Shown here: positions 1 to 9,046 of the stretch, in pieces
Layout: each line of letters opens with the position of its first letter
Position numbering within the stretch: the first letter of the stretch is position 1
NCBI GenBank assembly: GCA_035267045.1
Contig: DATFMH010000118.1
Coordinates: 1-37,128 of the forward strand
Reading direction: 5' to 3'
DNA: 37,128 bases
DNA from: DATFMH01 sp035267045
GTDB lineage: Bacteria > Bacteroidota > Rhodothermia > Balneolales > DATFMH01
Notes under the pieces: model-generated
What the model was told of the DNA's origin: nothing
The model's input: the letters and a program-made list of their open reading frames with translations, nothing else
The model's database searches: none
Made by a program: the position numbers and the translations under genes

Positions 1-45
1 TATGTGGAAATGAGAGACTAAAGTTGTTAAGTAGTTAACTCGTTG

Positions 46-245
46 CGAGACTCTGTCTCGTAATGAACCGGCGGACACTCTGTGTCCATTCACAGGATAA
101 CACCCGTCAACCGTTACTCATTAAGCATGCCGAGACGCAGAGCATCCCGACATACATTACGCCCCGGAGGGACGTAACGAGATAATAATAACTAATTTAG
201 TATTTAGAGTACTTTATCTCGTTATAAGGCTATGCCTCCCATAAC
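46..245. repeat. Cluster of five short inverted repeats
   Basis: Five stem-loops follow one another. CGAGAC-TCT-GTCTCG is at 46-60. GGACAC-TCT-GTGTCC is at 73-87, with the same TCT loop. A GC-rich hairpin at 157-177 pairs TTACG with CGTAA and CCC with GGG. TAACGAGATAA (175-185) pairs exactly with TTATCTCGTTA (214-224). A last one at 221-245 pairs GTTAT with ATAAC and GGC with GCC. The arrangement resembles a composite REP or MITE-type intergenic element, but its family is not recognised. Confidence 0.6.
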
Positions 246-304
246 GCAATTATAAGTAAAATATGATGGGTGTGGAGCGTCTTGGCGGCTTATCCATATT
301 TACA

Positions 305-345
305 AATCTGCGTCAATCCATTCATCTGCGAGAATCTGCGATTCA
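305..345 (+). repeat. Short ATCTGCG-type interspersed repeat
   Basis: ATCTGCG occurs at 306-312, 324-330 and 334-340 with irregular spacing. Related patches lie at 546-632 and 10615-10642. The copies are degenerate and lie outside genes. Confidence 0.6.
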
Positions 346-450
346 GAAAATAAAAGCAATCCATTAAAACAAAACGGTCAAGCTATTTTAGAGATGTACA
401 ACCTCTTATCACTTAACATATTCCAAAATATATGATGCTAAAATTCCCAA

Positions 451-486
451 TCCTCGAGATCCCGGATCGGGGTACTGGATGACGCC
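451..486 (-). repeat. Dispersed GTCATCC...GGATCC repeat, copy 1
   Basis: Read on the minus strand this begins GGCGTCATCC and continues to a GATCCGGGATC segment. Comparable units lie at 10350-10410, 10506-10535, 19458-19500 and 19635-19661, all in intergenic DNA. Confidence 0.5.
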
Positions 487-545
487 TTTGAGTTTTTTTT
501 GTTGGTTGTTGCTTGTCTGCCGGCGGTGGTCTTTTTTATAAAAAA

Positions 546-632
546 CCTGCGATAATCCGCATCATCTGCGTTATCCGCGTTCTATTCTGTTGTCTTTTTA
601 TATAATCTGCGGTTATTCGCATAAATTTGTGG
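546..632 (+). repeat. Short ATCTGCG-type interspersed repeat
   Basis: Degenerate units follow one another: CCTGCG (546-551), ATCTGCG (564-570), ATCCGCG (573-579), ATCTGCG (605-611), ATTCGC (615-620) and ATTTGTGG (625-632). This is the same style of repeat as at 305-345 and 10615-10642. Confidence 0.6.
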
Positions 633-713
633 TTAAAAAAATGGCTTTTGCACTTTCCTTTGTATTGGAAGCACAAAAACCACATCCTTTTACTAATTAA
701 CTTTTAAACGTTA

Positions 714-2213
714 TTAATTCTTAACTATCTTGATAGTTTCATATAACTGATTCAGGGTTATGCTGTAATTACCGGCAGTTGTTATCTGCCATTTTTTATC
801 AGGACTACCACCCGGAGTAAATACCACTGTAGTGCTATCAAGCGGCTGATGATTAATAGCCGGCATAAAAAAATCCGTTCCCCAATCACCTGTTGCTGTC
901 GGAAACTTAAATTCACCTGCTGTTAATGGTCCGTCGTATGTAAATATGTAAGGATTATTGGGATCAAGTTGCATTTGATTCGGGTTGTCAATATTCCAAC
1001 CATTGGGAGTTGCATCTCCAACAATCCATAATTTAGTATATGGTGTAAATGGTTTTATTGATATGGTAGTATCATGTAAATTTAACGTAATCTTGTAAGC
1101 ACCAGGGTTAGTGATATACCATTTGTTATCCGGATCCCCGGCATTTAATTGTACGGCTGTACTACTTATATCAGGGTGATTCATTGTTGGACGATAGAAT
1201 GGAGCGTTAAAATCTTTCTTCGTTGCAATTTTGAACTCACCCGAATTTAAAATTTCGTTGTATTGGAATATAAAATGATCACCCGGATCTCTTCTCATTT
1301 CGGCTGCATTACCGATATCCCATCCGTTGGGAGTTGCATCTCCAACAATCCATAGTTGAGAGTATGGCGGGCCAGCCAATTTTACGATGTTGATCGTCAG
1401 TTTATACAGATCAACCGTAATTTTATAATTACCTGCAGAATTAACCGTAAATTGGTTATCCGGCTGACTAAAATCTGTGCGATAAAACAGGCGAGTCGAA
1501 TCACTTCCCATATTATAAGATGGCACAAATTGACCTATGTCCGTGATAAACTTAAATTGTCCCGCATATAATGCCCCTTTATAATGGAAAATAGTCGGAT
1601 TATTCTCATCCCGTTTCAATGGTGTTGCATTATTGGCATCCCAGCCATTAGGAGTGGCATCACCTATTAAGTATAAAGTGGATGAAACCGGTTTATAGGT
1701 CTTGACCTTCACATTCACAGCATTGGAAAAATCGGGGCTTTCTGACGAATCGGCGGGAGCAGATTTTATTCTCACCTCTAATTCCGCACTGGTATCCGGG
1801 GCAAGACTTACCTGGTTAAGCAACAGATCATTAAAATCAGCGACTGTATATTGCTGACTATAAATATTCCTGCCAAGTTTTACATTCGTCGGCTTAGCAA
1901 AATCATTTCCTTTTAAACCGAACTGGAGTGTATAATCAACGGCTGAATTAGTGCCATGATTAGATCCCGGCGACCAGGTAAAATTAACCGCCATGTTGTT
2001 GAAGTCCCCTTCATTGAGCTGCAGGTCCGTTGCTGACGCTTTAAGTACAGGCGTCCGATCAATACTCGACTGTTCAGGACCAATAGGCCGGCTTTTTTTG
2101 CAGGATACAAGCGTTGCCAACCCAATTAATAACATTAATATGATTTTTGAAACAAGCCCGGTACCCGGTATTTGTTTCGCTGTTAGATTCTTATTTAAAT
2201 TTTTCATAATCAT
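714..2213 (-). CDS. SusE/SusF-like surface glycan-binding lipoprotein with three tandem CBM domains
   Basis: Likely an outer-membrane lipoprotein that binds glycan at the cell surface for the adjacent SusC/SusD pair. The reading frame is open from a GTG at 2237, but ATG codons at 2213 and 2207 place a lysine and hydrophobic signal sequence closer to the N-terminus, so 2213 is used here. Numbered from the GTG, a lipobox LVSC gives Cys46. A SusE-type N-terminal domain covers about 60-180. Three domains of about 105 residues follow at about 187-287, 295-395 and 403-507, each opening with an IGDATPNGW or VGDATPNGW motif. SusF of the starch system also carries three such domains, while SusE has two. 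Next to a GH66 enzyme, the ligand is more likely an alpha-1,6-glucan than starch, which is inference. It is the last gene of the operon and starts about 40 bp after the GH66 stop. Confidence 0.85.
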   Translation of the reverse strand: MIMKNLNKNLTAKQIPGTGLVSKIILMLLIGLATLVSCKKSRPIGPEQSSIDRTPVLKASATDLQLNEGDFNNMAVNFTWSPGSNHGTNSAVDYTLQFGLKGNDFAKPTNVKLGRNIYSQQYTVADFNDLLLNQVSLAPDTSAELEVRIKSAPADSSESPDFSNAVNVKVKTYKPVSSTLYLIGDATPNGWDANNATPLKRDENNPTIFHYKGALYAGQFKFITDIGQFVPSYNMGSDSTRLFYRTDFSQPDNQFTVNSAGNYKITVDLYKLTINIVKLAGPPYSQLWIVGDATPNGWDIGNAAEMRRDPGDHFIFQYNEILNSGEFKIATKKDFNAPFYRPTMNHPDISSTAVQLNAGDPDNKWYITNPGAYKITLNLHDTTISIKPFTPYTKLWIVGDATPNGWNIDNPNQMQLDPNNPYIFTYDGPLTAGEFKFPTATGDWGTDFFMPAINHQPLDSTTVVFTPGGSPDKKWQITTAGNYSITLNQLYETIKIVKN

Positions 2214-2252
2214 TGGATTATTAATATTCTTAACCACCGAATTTATTGACTG

Positions 2253-4022
2253 TTATTGATACTCTATGACGATCATGTCCCAATATTTGAGGTAAGGGAG
2301 TGTGAAAGTGACGTTATTACCTGTTTGTGTAAAATGGATAGTCTGTGATGCACCCTCATCATTATCAGGTGTCGCATACCAGATTTTTTTTACTTTCTGA
2401 CTGCTTGTAAATGTTAACGGAACATCATTAACATCATATGGATAGGCCTGAACACCATTATTATCCCTCCAGTTTAATGTTGTGGCGTCTGTGAAATTCA
2501 ACAGATGAATCACCTCTCTATTCCCGACTTTCTTGCCAACAACAGAAACTTGTCCCGTTTGCGGAGGCCATTTATTCAATTTTATTTGTCCGGCCGCCGT
2601 AAGTTCAGGATTGTTGAATATCCCATTCTGACCACGTAACAAGTTCTCATATGCTACCAAAAAGTCATAATAGGAGACTATCTCTTTCTTCAGATCCGAT
2701 TTCATTGAAAGGTTATTATTCGGGAAATATTCTTTTCCCAGCATGTGTTCTCCGAGCTCAATATGAGAACCACCGAAAGCAAAAATAACGGCATCAAGCA
2801 TAAGAACGGAAGGTGTGTTGAAATAACCCTGGGTATTCGCCATATCGTAATTCACATAAGCTGCCAGCACGCTGTTTTTCTCGTCATTGGAATAGAGATT
2901 ATTGTCCTTTATAATCCTTGCCAGATCTTTATATCCTTCATTAGGACTCCATACCTCCGTATACAAAAAATCAGTGGGAGCATTTGCTATTCCTTGCTGT
3001 CCGTATTGATTTACGGCATTCATCACGGCAAATTTTCCGGGATCTTTTTGTTTGACCGCTTCAATAAATGGTTGAAATGTTTGTTGTAAATCTACGGAGG
3101 TACCATCATAGGTGTAGAGACTCTTATCCCGGTTCCCGAGTTGATCCATGTGATACCCATCAAAACCAAGGGCAGCGTAGACCTTGTCACTCTGATTAAT
3201 GATATAGTCCTGCCACCCTGTATTTGAAGGATCAAGCAGATAGATATCACTTCTAAAAGGCGGCTTAGGTAATGGAAATACCTCCTTATTATTGTGATTT
3301 TGATCTGTATAAAGATACCATTTGCTTGAAACACCATCACTGGCGGCATCATCCAGCGCACCGTAGACCAGATCATAAAACATCGCTTTCATATTGTGCT
3401 GATGCGCCTCATTGATATACGATGAAACGGTTGAAAAATAAACATCATCATTGCCGATGTTTTTCCATACCGAATCCGGATTGCTCACCGTACCGGCTAA
3501 CATCTTGTGATGCTCATATTGCCAGTCGTAAAACTGAATACCGTTTATATGATAGCGATTCAATTGGCTGATGACCGAATGAATCCTGGACTGACTCAAT
3601 TTCGAAAAGTCTGAAAGAAATCCATACCTCGGATATCTTGTCCAACTTGAGGATACATCAATCCCTATTGTAGCCAGCACGCTGTCTTTGTCATTTTTTT
3701 TATGGTACAATTCAGCCATATAACCGGTAAAATCGGTTGATGGCGCGGTCCAATTCCAGGTTGAGTCATTTACAGGAACTTCATTAATAACCTGGTCTAA
3801 ATGTTTATACCGTACCCATAGCTCTGTTGAGACCGATCTATTCAATGTGAACGTAACCTTCTCATTAGGGTTATAAATGGCTTTATTAATAGACATTGAG
3901 ATATTATCCAATGAATCACTTTGTTTTTGAATTCCTGATCCAACGGGTCCTGTGCCTTTACAACCTGAAAACAATAAGAAACACAGTATTAATATCCTCA
4001 TATGCTTAAACTTATATCTCAT
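2253..4022 (-). CDS. GH66 family dextranase-like lipoprotein
   Basis: Predicted surface or periplasmic endo-acting enzyme on alpha-1,6-glucan (dextran). The alternative within the family is a cycloisomaltooligosaccharide glucanotransferase. A second ATG at 4001 (residue 8) starts a compact signal with lipobox FSGC (Cys21). An N-terminal beta-sandwich spans about 40-125 and a (beta/alpha)8 barrel about 130-470. The barrel carries the family motif GFDGYHMDQLG, with Asp293 as expected nucleophile, and TEVW, with Glu356 as expected acid/base. Their 63-residue spacing is close to that known for streptococcal dextranase. A C-terminal beta domain completes the protein. At 589 residues it has a normal core length, without the CBM insertion typical of the glucanotransferases, which favours a dextranase. 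It sits 68 bp downstream of susD. Confidence 0.85.
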   Translation of the reverse strand: MRYKFKHMRILILCFLLFSGCKGTGPVGSGIQKQSDSLDNISMSINKAIYNPNEKVTFTLNRSVSTELWVRYKHLDQVINEVPVNDSTWNWTAPSTDFTGYMAELYHKKNDKDSVLATIGIDVSSSWTRYPRYGFLSDFSKLSQSRIHSVISQLNRYHINGIQFYDWQYEHHKMLAGTVSNPDSVWKNIGNDDVYFSTVSSYINEAHQHNMKAMFYDLVYGALDDAASDGVSSKWYLYTDQNHNNKEVFPLPKPPFRSDIYLLDPSNTGWQDYIINQSDKVYAALGFDGYHMDQLGNRDKSLYTYDGTSVDLQQTFQPFIEAVKQKDPGKFAVMNAVNQYGQQGIANAPTDFLYTEVWSPNEGYKDLARIIKDNNLYSNDEKNSVLAAYVNYDMANTQGYFNTPSVLMLDAVIFAFGGSHIELGEHMLGKEYFPNNNLSMKSDLKKEIVSYYDFLVAYENLLRGQNGIFNNPELTAAGQIKLNKWPPQTGQVSVVGKKVGNREVIHLLNFTDATTLNWRDNNGVQAYPYDVNDVPLTFTSSQKVKKIWYATPDNDEGASQTIHFTQTGNNVTFTLPYLKYWDMIVIEYQ

Positions 4023-4090
4023 TAAATAATTGATGCTTATAAAATTATGACCTCACAAAAGTACTCTGGTAAACCCAAAGTCCTTACTAA

Positions 4091-5587
4091 TCAATAACCC
4101 GGGTTTTGAGTCAGGTTAGGATTGGCGTCTATTGCTTTTTGAGGAATAGGTAATAACAGATCGTTCTTAGTCGCATTCGTTCTTCCAATAGAGTGAAGAA
4201 AACTCAATGCATATTGAGGGTCTCTTATGAGATCAAACCAGCGTTGTCCTTCAAATGCCAGTTCCATACGCCGTTCATGACGTATTTTTATTCTCATGTC
4301 CGATTTATTCAGGCCATTTACCGCTGATAGTCCTGCACGTGCCCGAACATCATTAAGCGGCGTTTCCGCAGCCGTGGTTTGTCCCAGCTCATTCAATGCC
4401 TCGGCTTTCATCAATAAAACATCGGCATAACGCAATACCGGGAAGTTAAGCGGACTTGCATCATATGTGCTGGCAATGGATTTGGGCACTAAAAACTTGC
4501 GAACATTAAAACCGGTATTTGAATAAGTGGATTTGTAATCCTGACCATCAAATTGCGGACCCCCCTGATATAAAATTGTTACGTCCTTACGCAAGTCGCC
4601 TGATTCGTAGGAACCTACAAATTCCTGTGTGGGTTGATTCCATCCCCATCCACCGGCTACCATACCGGAGTTACGCGGCCCCATAAATGTGCTTGTCCAC
4701 GACGACTGATTTTCATTAGCCCAGAAGCTGTTGCTTGTCTTACCATAATATTGAACCTCGAAAAGTGATTCCTGATCATTTTCATGATTAGGATCGAAGT
4801 TTTCCGCATAATTGGCATCCAGCTTATATCCTAATTGGGTTACCTGATTACATAAATCAACGGTTTTTTGCCAGTAATCAGATGATTTTTGTAAGTCGCC
4901 GAGCGTCAGATATACTTTAGCCAGTAAGCCTGCAGCACTACCTTTAGCAGCACGGCCCACATCGCTTCCACTGTATGATGACTTGGGAGGCAACAGTTTA
5001 ATTGCTTCGGTGAGATCAGGGATGATCACTTTATTATAAAGTTCGCTTGCTGATGAACGGGCCGGACGAAGATCTTCTCCGGGATTTTGAGGTTTTGTAA
5101 TCATAGGTACGGCACCAAAAAATCTTACAAGCGTGAAATAATATAAGCCTCGTAAAAAATGCGCCTCACCCAGAATACGATTTTTTAAATCCGGGTTTAT
5201 ATCCATGTTAGGGACGTTTTCCAGAACGGTATTACATCTGAGTATACCGGGCCATGGGCCGCGCCATAGGTCCAGTACACCGGGGTTAGATGGCTCAGCC
5301 ACAAAGTTTGCTAAATTTTTCGTTTCAATTCCATCCGTTCCGCCACCGGCTCCAACGACACTATTGCCGGCAATGATATCAGTTGTCCACATCCGCATAT
5401 TATATAACTTAGGCCACTGTAACGGCTGGTAAGCTCCATTAATAGCTGAAATAGCATCCTCTTTCGTTTTGAAAAAATTCGCAGAATTGATAGAATCCAG
5501 TGGGGCTTTATTCAAAAACTGATCCTTGCACCCAACAAACAATAATGCCAGAATTACTACTTTATAAATTTGATTTTTAACTTTCAT
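4091..5587 (-). CDS. SusD-like nutrient-binding outer-membrane lipoprotein
   Basis: This is the extracellular lid of a SusC/SusD (RagA/RagB) uptake complex and binds oligosaccharides above the SusC barrel. The start gives a 19-residue lipoprotein signal with lipobox FVGC (Cys20) followed by KDQFLNKAP, a typical SusD N-terminus. The N-terminal half shows the RagB/SusD helical (TPR-like) pattern, for example the segment NRILGEAHFLRGLYYFTLVR. The C-terminal SusD family domain ends in the usual RHERRMELAFEGQRWFDLIR signature followed by LLPIPQKAIDANPNLTQNPGY. Its 498 residues are normal for the family. It begins 18 bp after the susC stop, so the two are almost certainly cotranscribed. Ligand identity is inferred from the GH66 neighbour. 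Confidence 0.95.
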   Translation of the reverse strand: MKVKNQIYKVVILALLFVGCKDQFLNKAPLDSINSANFFKTKEDAISAINGAYQPLQWPKLYNMRMWTTDIIAGNSVVGAGGGTDGIETKNLANFVAEPSNPGVLDLWRGPWPGILRCNTVLENVPNMDINPDLKNRILGEAHFLRGLYYFTLVRFFGAVPMITKPQNPGEDLRPARSSASELYNKVIIPDLTEAIKLLPPKSSYSGSDVGRAAKGSAAGLLAKVYLTLGDLQKSSDYWQKTVDLCNQVTQLGYKLDANYAENFDPNHENDQESLFEVQYYGKTSNSFWANENQSSWTSTFMGPRNSGMVAGGWGWNQPTQEFVGSYESGDLRKDVTILYQGGPQFDGQDYKSTYSNTGFNVRKFLVPKSIASTYDASPLNFPVLRYADVLLMKAEALNELGQTTAAETPLNDVRARAGLSAVNGLNKSDMRIKIRHERRMELAFEGQRWFDLIRDPQYALSFLHSIGRTNATKNDLLLPIPQKAIDANPNLTQNPGY

Positions 5588-5605
5588 GGTATTCAGTTTT
5601 TATAG

Positions 5606-8600
5606 TTAGAAGCTAAGATCGAGACCCATACTGATGGTTCGCGCAACGGGATATACATTTAAATCGATGCCATTTACCGGTACTTCCGGATCTATCCCGC
5701 TATAGCGTGTAATGGTGAATATATTTTCAGCGGACAGATAAATCCTTCCTGATGACAAACTGAGCTTACGACTAATACTGTTAGGTACCGTATAGCCCAG
5801 AGTAACATTCTTAACCCTCAGATATGATCCATCTTCAACATAACGGGTTGATGCCCTGGTATTACCATTGGGATCTCCATAAACAGCTCTCGGCATGGCG
5901 TTACTCGTACCGGATCCTGTCCAGCGATGTAAGGTTGCCGTTGTTTGATTTTGTGCCGATGACATTCCTTCATCCCAAATACGATTGGCATTAAAAATTT
6001 TATTACCGTACACCCCCTGTAAGAAAATGCTGAAATCAAAGTTTTTATAAGTAAAACTATTGTTCAGCGAGAAAATGAAATCAGGATTGGGATTACCTAT
6101 ATATGCACGATCCTTATCGTTGATAACTCCGTCATTGTTCAAATCAACAAAACGGATATCGCCGGGTGAAGTACGGTTATATGGGTCGGCACCAGGAACC
6201 TGAGTGGCATAAATATTCACTTGATTCTGATTTTGGAAAATGCCATTGGTTACATATCCATAAAACTCATTTACCGGATGTCCCGCTTCTAACCTTGCAA
6301 CATTATAGTTAAAGTCAATATTACCAGTCGGTAATGGTATAGTATCATTTAAACTAACCACTTTATTCAGGTTATAGGAGATATTGAAATCGGTATTCCA
6401 ATTCAGTTTACCGCGTAAATTTTTGGAAGAAACCGACAGTTCAACCCCCTTATTCTGTATTTTACCGGCATTGACAGAGGGTACATTAATGTCAGAATAA
6501 CCCGTTGTGACCGGAACAGACATCGGAACCAGCATATCATTGGTATTTTTGATGTATGTATCAATGGTGACATTAACCCGTTCATTGAACATAGTTGCAT
6601 CTAATCCCAAATTATATTGTTCCACCTGCTCCCAATGTACATTTGGATTGGGCATTACAGTCGGAACCACAGCACTTACCAGGCTATTGTTGAAATTATA
6701 CTGTACTGTTTGAAGTACAGAGGCAAAGGAATAATTACCAATTTCCTGGTTACCGGTGATACCATATCCTGCACGAAGTTTTAAGTCGCTTATGAATTTT
6801 ACAGGCTTAAAAAATTTCTCATTGGAGATTCTCCAGGCAATAGAACCGGAAGGAAATAATCCCCATTTGTGTCCTGATCCGAATCGTGAAGAACCATCAC
6901 GCCTGAGAGTCGCCGTTGCCAGGTAGGTATCATTATAGGAATAGTTAACTCTTCCCATAAATGATAACAGGCTCCACTCGGAAGCATCACCACCCAGGGT
7001 CGGTGGATTAATTCCGTTTGTTATTTGCTGGGTACGATCGCTGGCAAAACCCTGAACGGAACCATTAATAAAATCGAAGCGATTATGTTGTGCACTTGTA
7101 CCTAATAATACCGTCACATGATGGATATTTTTAAATAATCGATCGTAGGTTAAGGTATTATCGACTAACCAGGTTATATTTTTATTATAATTCTCCGATA
7201 GATATGATTCTGTTTGAGGATTGGGCTGCCAGTTATACTTAGGTGACCATGTACGTCCATCCCAGAAGTTAGCCTTTATCCCAAAATCGGATTTAAATTT
7301 CAGATACTTGGTTATTTCCAGCTTACCGTATACAGAACCAATGATATTATAACCTTTGGTAGAATTATCGATGAGCCTGGCCTGGCCTATTGGATTCACG
7401 ATATCTCCAACCCATGATGAGCGTCCTGTTGGCCCGGAGTAGGTACCATCGCTATTAAATATCGGCTGAGTAGGTAATGCAGCCATAGTATTTTTTATAC
7501 TGTAACTACCGCTTGTTTTAACATCGTGATTCAACGTGAGCTTATTCCCAAATGTCAACCTGTCAAATAAACGGGTATCCGAATTAAACTGTACGGTATA
7601 TCGTTTATAACCGGTAGAAATAATGGTACCATTCTGATCCAATATATTTCCTGAAACATAGAAGTTAGACTTCTCATTACCACCCGAATATGAGATGGAA
7701 TAATTTTGGATGGGTGATACATGAAAAAGCCGGCCTAGCCAATCGGTTCCGTTACCTAAGGAAGCCGGTTTTGAAAAGTCCGGATTTTGAGGTAATCCGT
7801 TATTTGCCAACATATCATTGGATAGCCTGGCAAACTGTGAAGCATTCAACATCGGAATCGTATTGGTTACTTGCTGAATTCCTCTGTATACATCAACATT
7901 AAATTGATTCTTGCTTCCTTTCCCACTTTTAGTTGTAACTATTACTACACCATTTGCACCCCGCGAACCGTATATTGCAGCTGCCGAAGCGTCTTTTAAT
8001 ACTTGTATGGATTCTATATCATTCGGATTCAACATGTTAAATCCTGATGTTGTCGGAACTCCATCAATAACTATAAGAGGATTACTATTATTAATAGTGC
8101 CTGTTCCACGAATTCGAAATGTTGCATCATTTCCGGGGACGCCGGAAGAAATAACCTGCACTCCGGAAGCACGTCCCTGCAAGGCGTCACTGAGACTGGG
8201 TACCGGTTGCGAACCAAGATCCTTGCTTTTTACCGTAGCGATAGAACCGGTTAAGTCTTTTTTCTGTTGGGTCCCGTAACCTACAACAACAAGTTCCTGC
8301 CCGTTCAGGACTTTCATAGTTAGCGACACACTAATATGGGTCCTACCATTAATAGGAACAGTCATCCTCTGGTAACCGATATAAGAAAAGACGAGGGTAT
8401 CCTGAAGTGATGAAACTTCTAACTTATATTTACCATTCTGATCCGTAGAGGTTCCAATTGTAGTGCCCTTAATTATAATATTTACACCGGGAAGGGCTTC
8501 CTTGTTGCCGGCATCTGTTACGGTACCTGAAATTACATCCTGTTTCGCCTGAAATTCATTTTTTCGTTTTCGCAACAGCACCAATTGTTTTGAATAAACA

Positions 8601-8992
8601 GCGTAACTAATAGAAGTACCCTTCAGAATTTTTAAAAGCGCTTTTCGGGCGGTAAGTTTTGTCTGTTTGATATAGATTTGTTTATTCATCGGAACAAATT
8701 GCTCACTATAGGACAACTCCAAGCCTACCTGATCGGCGATTAATTCCAACTCGGTAATCAACTTTTGTTTCCCCTTTTTAAGGGATACAATAGTATTTAA
8801 TTTTCTACCAGCATCACTATCAGCACTCTTATTATAGGTCCTGTTTTCGTAGAAACCGGCTAATGTTGTCTTTTGATCCTTTTGCTCGTCTCCTTTTTGT
8901 GCATACACCCCAAAAGGTTTCGCAATAAACAGAAAAACAAAAATCCAAATATTCCCCCATAAAAGAGTCCGTCGTATCCTTTTATGTTTCAT
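5606..8992 (-). CDS. SusC-like TonB-dependent transporter with STN signalling domain
   Basis: Outer-membrane beta-barrel that imports SusD-captured oligosaccharides using TonB energy. Segments in order: signal peptide (about 1-31, ending VYA), STN (secretin/TonB short N-terminal) domain about 78-140, carboxypeptidase-regulatory-like domain about 153-240 starting VISGTVTDAGNKEALPGVN, the ELVVVGYGTQQKKDLTGS segment about 233-250, a plug to about 360 with the GSRGANGVV motif, then a long barrel ending in GLDLSF with the terminal aromatic residue. The STN domain is the part that contacts FecR-type anti-sigma factors, and fecR lies directly upstream. The system is therefore likely self-inducing: loaded SusC signals through FecR to the ECF sigma factor. 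The 1128-residue length is normal for SusC proteins with an STN extension. Confidence 0.95.
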   Translation of the reverse strand: MKHKRIRRTLLWGNIWIFVFLFIAKPFGVYAQKGDEQKDQKTTLAGFYENRTYNKSADSDAGRKLNTIVSLKKGKQKLITELELIADQVGLELSYSEQFVPMNKQIYIKQTKLTARKALLKILKGTSISYAVYSKQLVLLRKRKNEFQAKQDVISGTVTDAGNKEALPGVNIIIKGTTIGTSTDQNGKYKLEVSSLQDTLVFSYIGYQRMTVPINGRTHISVSLTMKVLNGQELVVVGYGTQQKKDLTGSIATVKSKDLGSQPVPSLSDALQGRASGVQVISSGVPGNDATFRIRGTGTINNSNPLIVIDGVPTTSGFNMLNPNDIESIQVLKDASAAAIYGSRGANGVVIVTTKSGKGSKNQFNVDVYRGIQQVTNTIPMLNASQFARLSNDMLANNGLPQNPDFSKPASLGNGTDWLGRLFHVSPIQNYSISYSGGNEKSNFYVSGNILDQNGTIISTGYKRYTVQFNSDTRLFDRLTFGNKLTLNHDVKTSGSYSIKNTMAALPTQPIFNSDGTYSGPTGRSSWVGDIVNPIGQARLIDNSTKGYNIIGSVYGKLEITKYLKFKSDFGIKANFWDGRTWSPKYNWQPNPQTESYLSENYNKNITWLVDNTLTYDRLFKNIHHVTVLLGTSAQHNRFDFINGSVQGFASDRTQQITNGINPPTLGGDASEWSLLSFMGRVNYSYNDTYLATATLRRDGSSRFGSGHKWGLFPSGSIAWRISNEKFFKPVKFISDLKLRAGYGITGNQEIGNYSFASVLQTVQYNFNNSLVSAVVPTVMPNPNVHWEQVEQYNLGLDATMFNERVNVTIDTYIKNTNDMLVPMSVPVTTGYSDINVPSVNAGKIQNKGVELSVSSKNLRGKLNWNTDFNISYNLNKVVSLNDTIPLPTGNIDFNYNVARLEAGHPVNEFYGYVTNGIFQNQNQVNIYATQVPGADPYNRTSPGDIRFVDLNNDGVINDKDRAYIGNPNPDFIFSLNNSFTYKNFDFSIFLQGVYGNKIFNANRIWDEGMSSAQNQTTATLHRWTGSGTSNAMPRAVYGDPNGNTRASTRYVEDGSYLRVKNVTLGYTVPNSISRKLSLSSGRIYLSAENIFTITRYSGIDPEVPVNGIDLNVYPVARTISMGLDLSF

Positions 8993-9046
8993 AAATAATT
9001 TTCTCCATGTTTTAAGTAAGCTATTGATTCAAATTCTTCAATCATG

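Larger units (their letters stand above)
1..713. other. Non-coding flank made of intergenic repeats
   Basis: No convincing gene is visible in this stretch. It holds a cluster of short hairpins (positions 46-245), a copy of a dispersed GTCATCC/GGATCC repeat (451-486) and two patches of short ATCTGCG-like repeats (305-345 and 546-632). It lies downstream of the SusF-like gene, whose stop is at 714. No obvious intrinsic terminator with a T-run is seen for the minus-strand operon. Confidence 0.6.

Noticed and set aside
7911..8279. 122-codon plus-strand ORF inside susC
   Set aside because: It is antisense to the conserved SusC plug domain and has no recognisable features.
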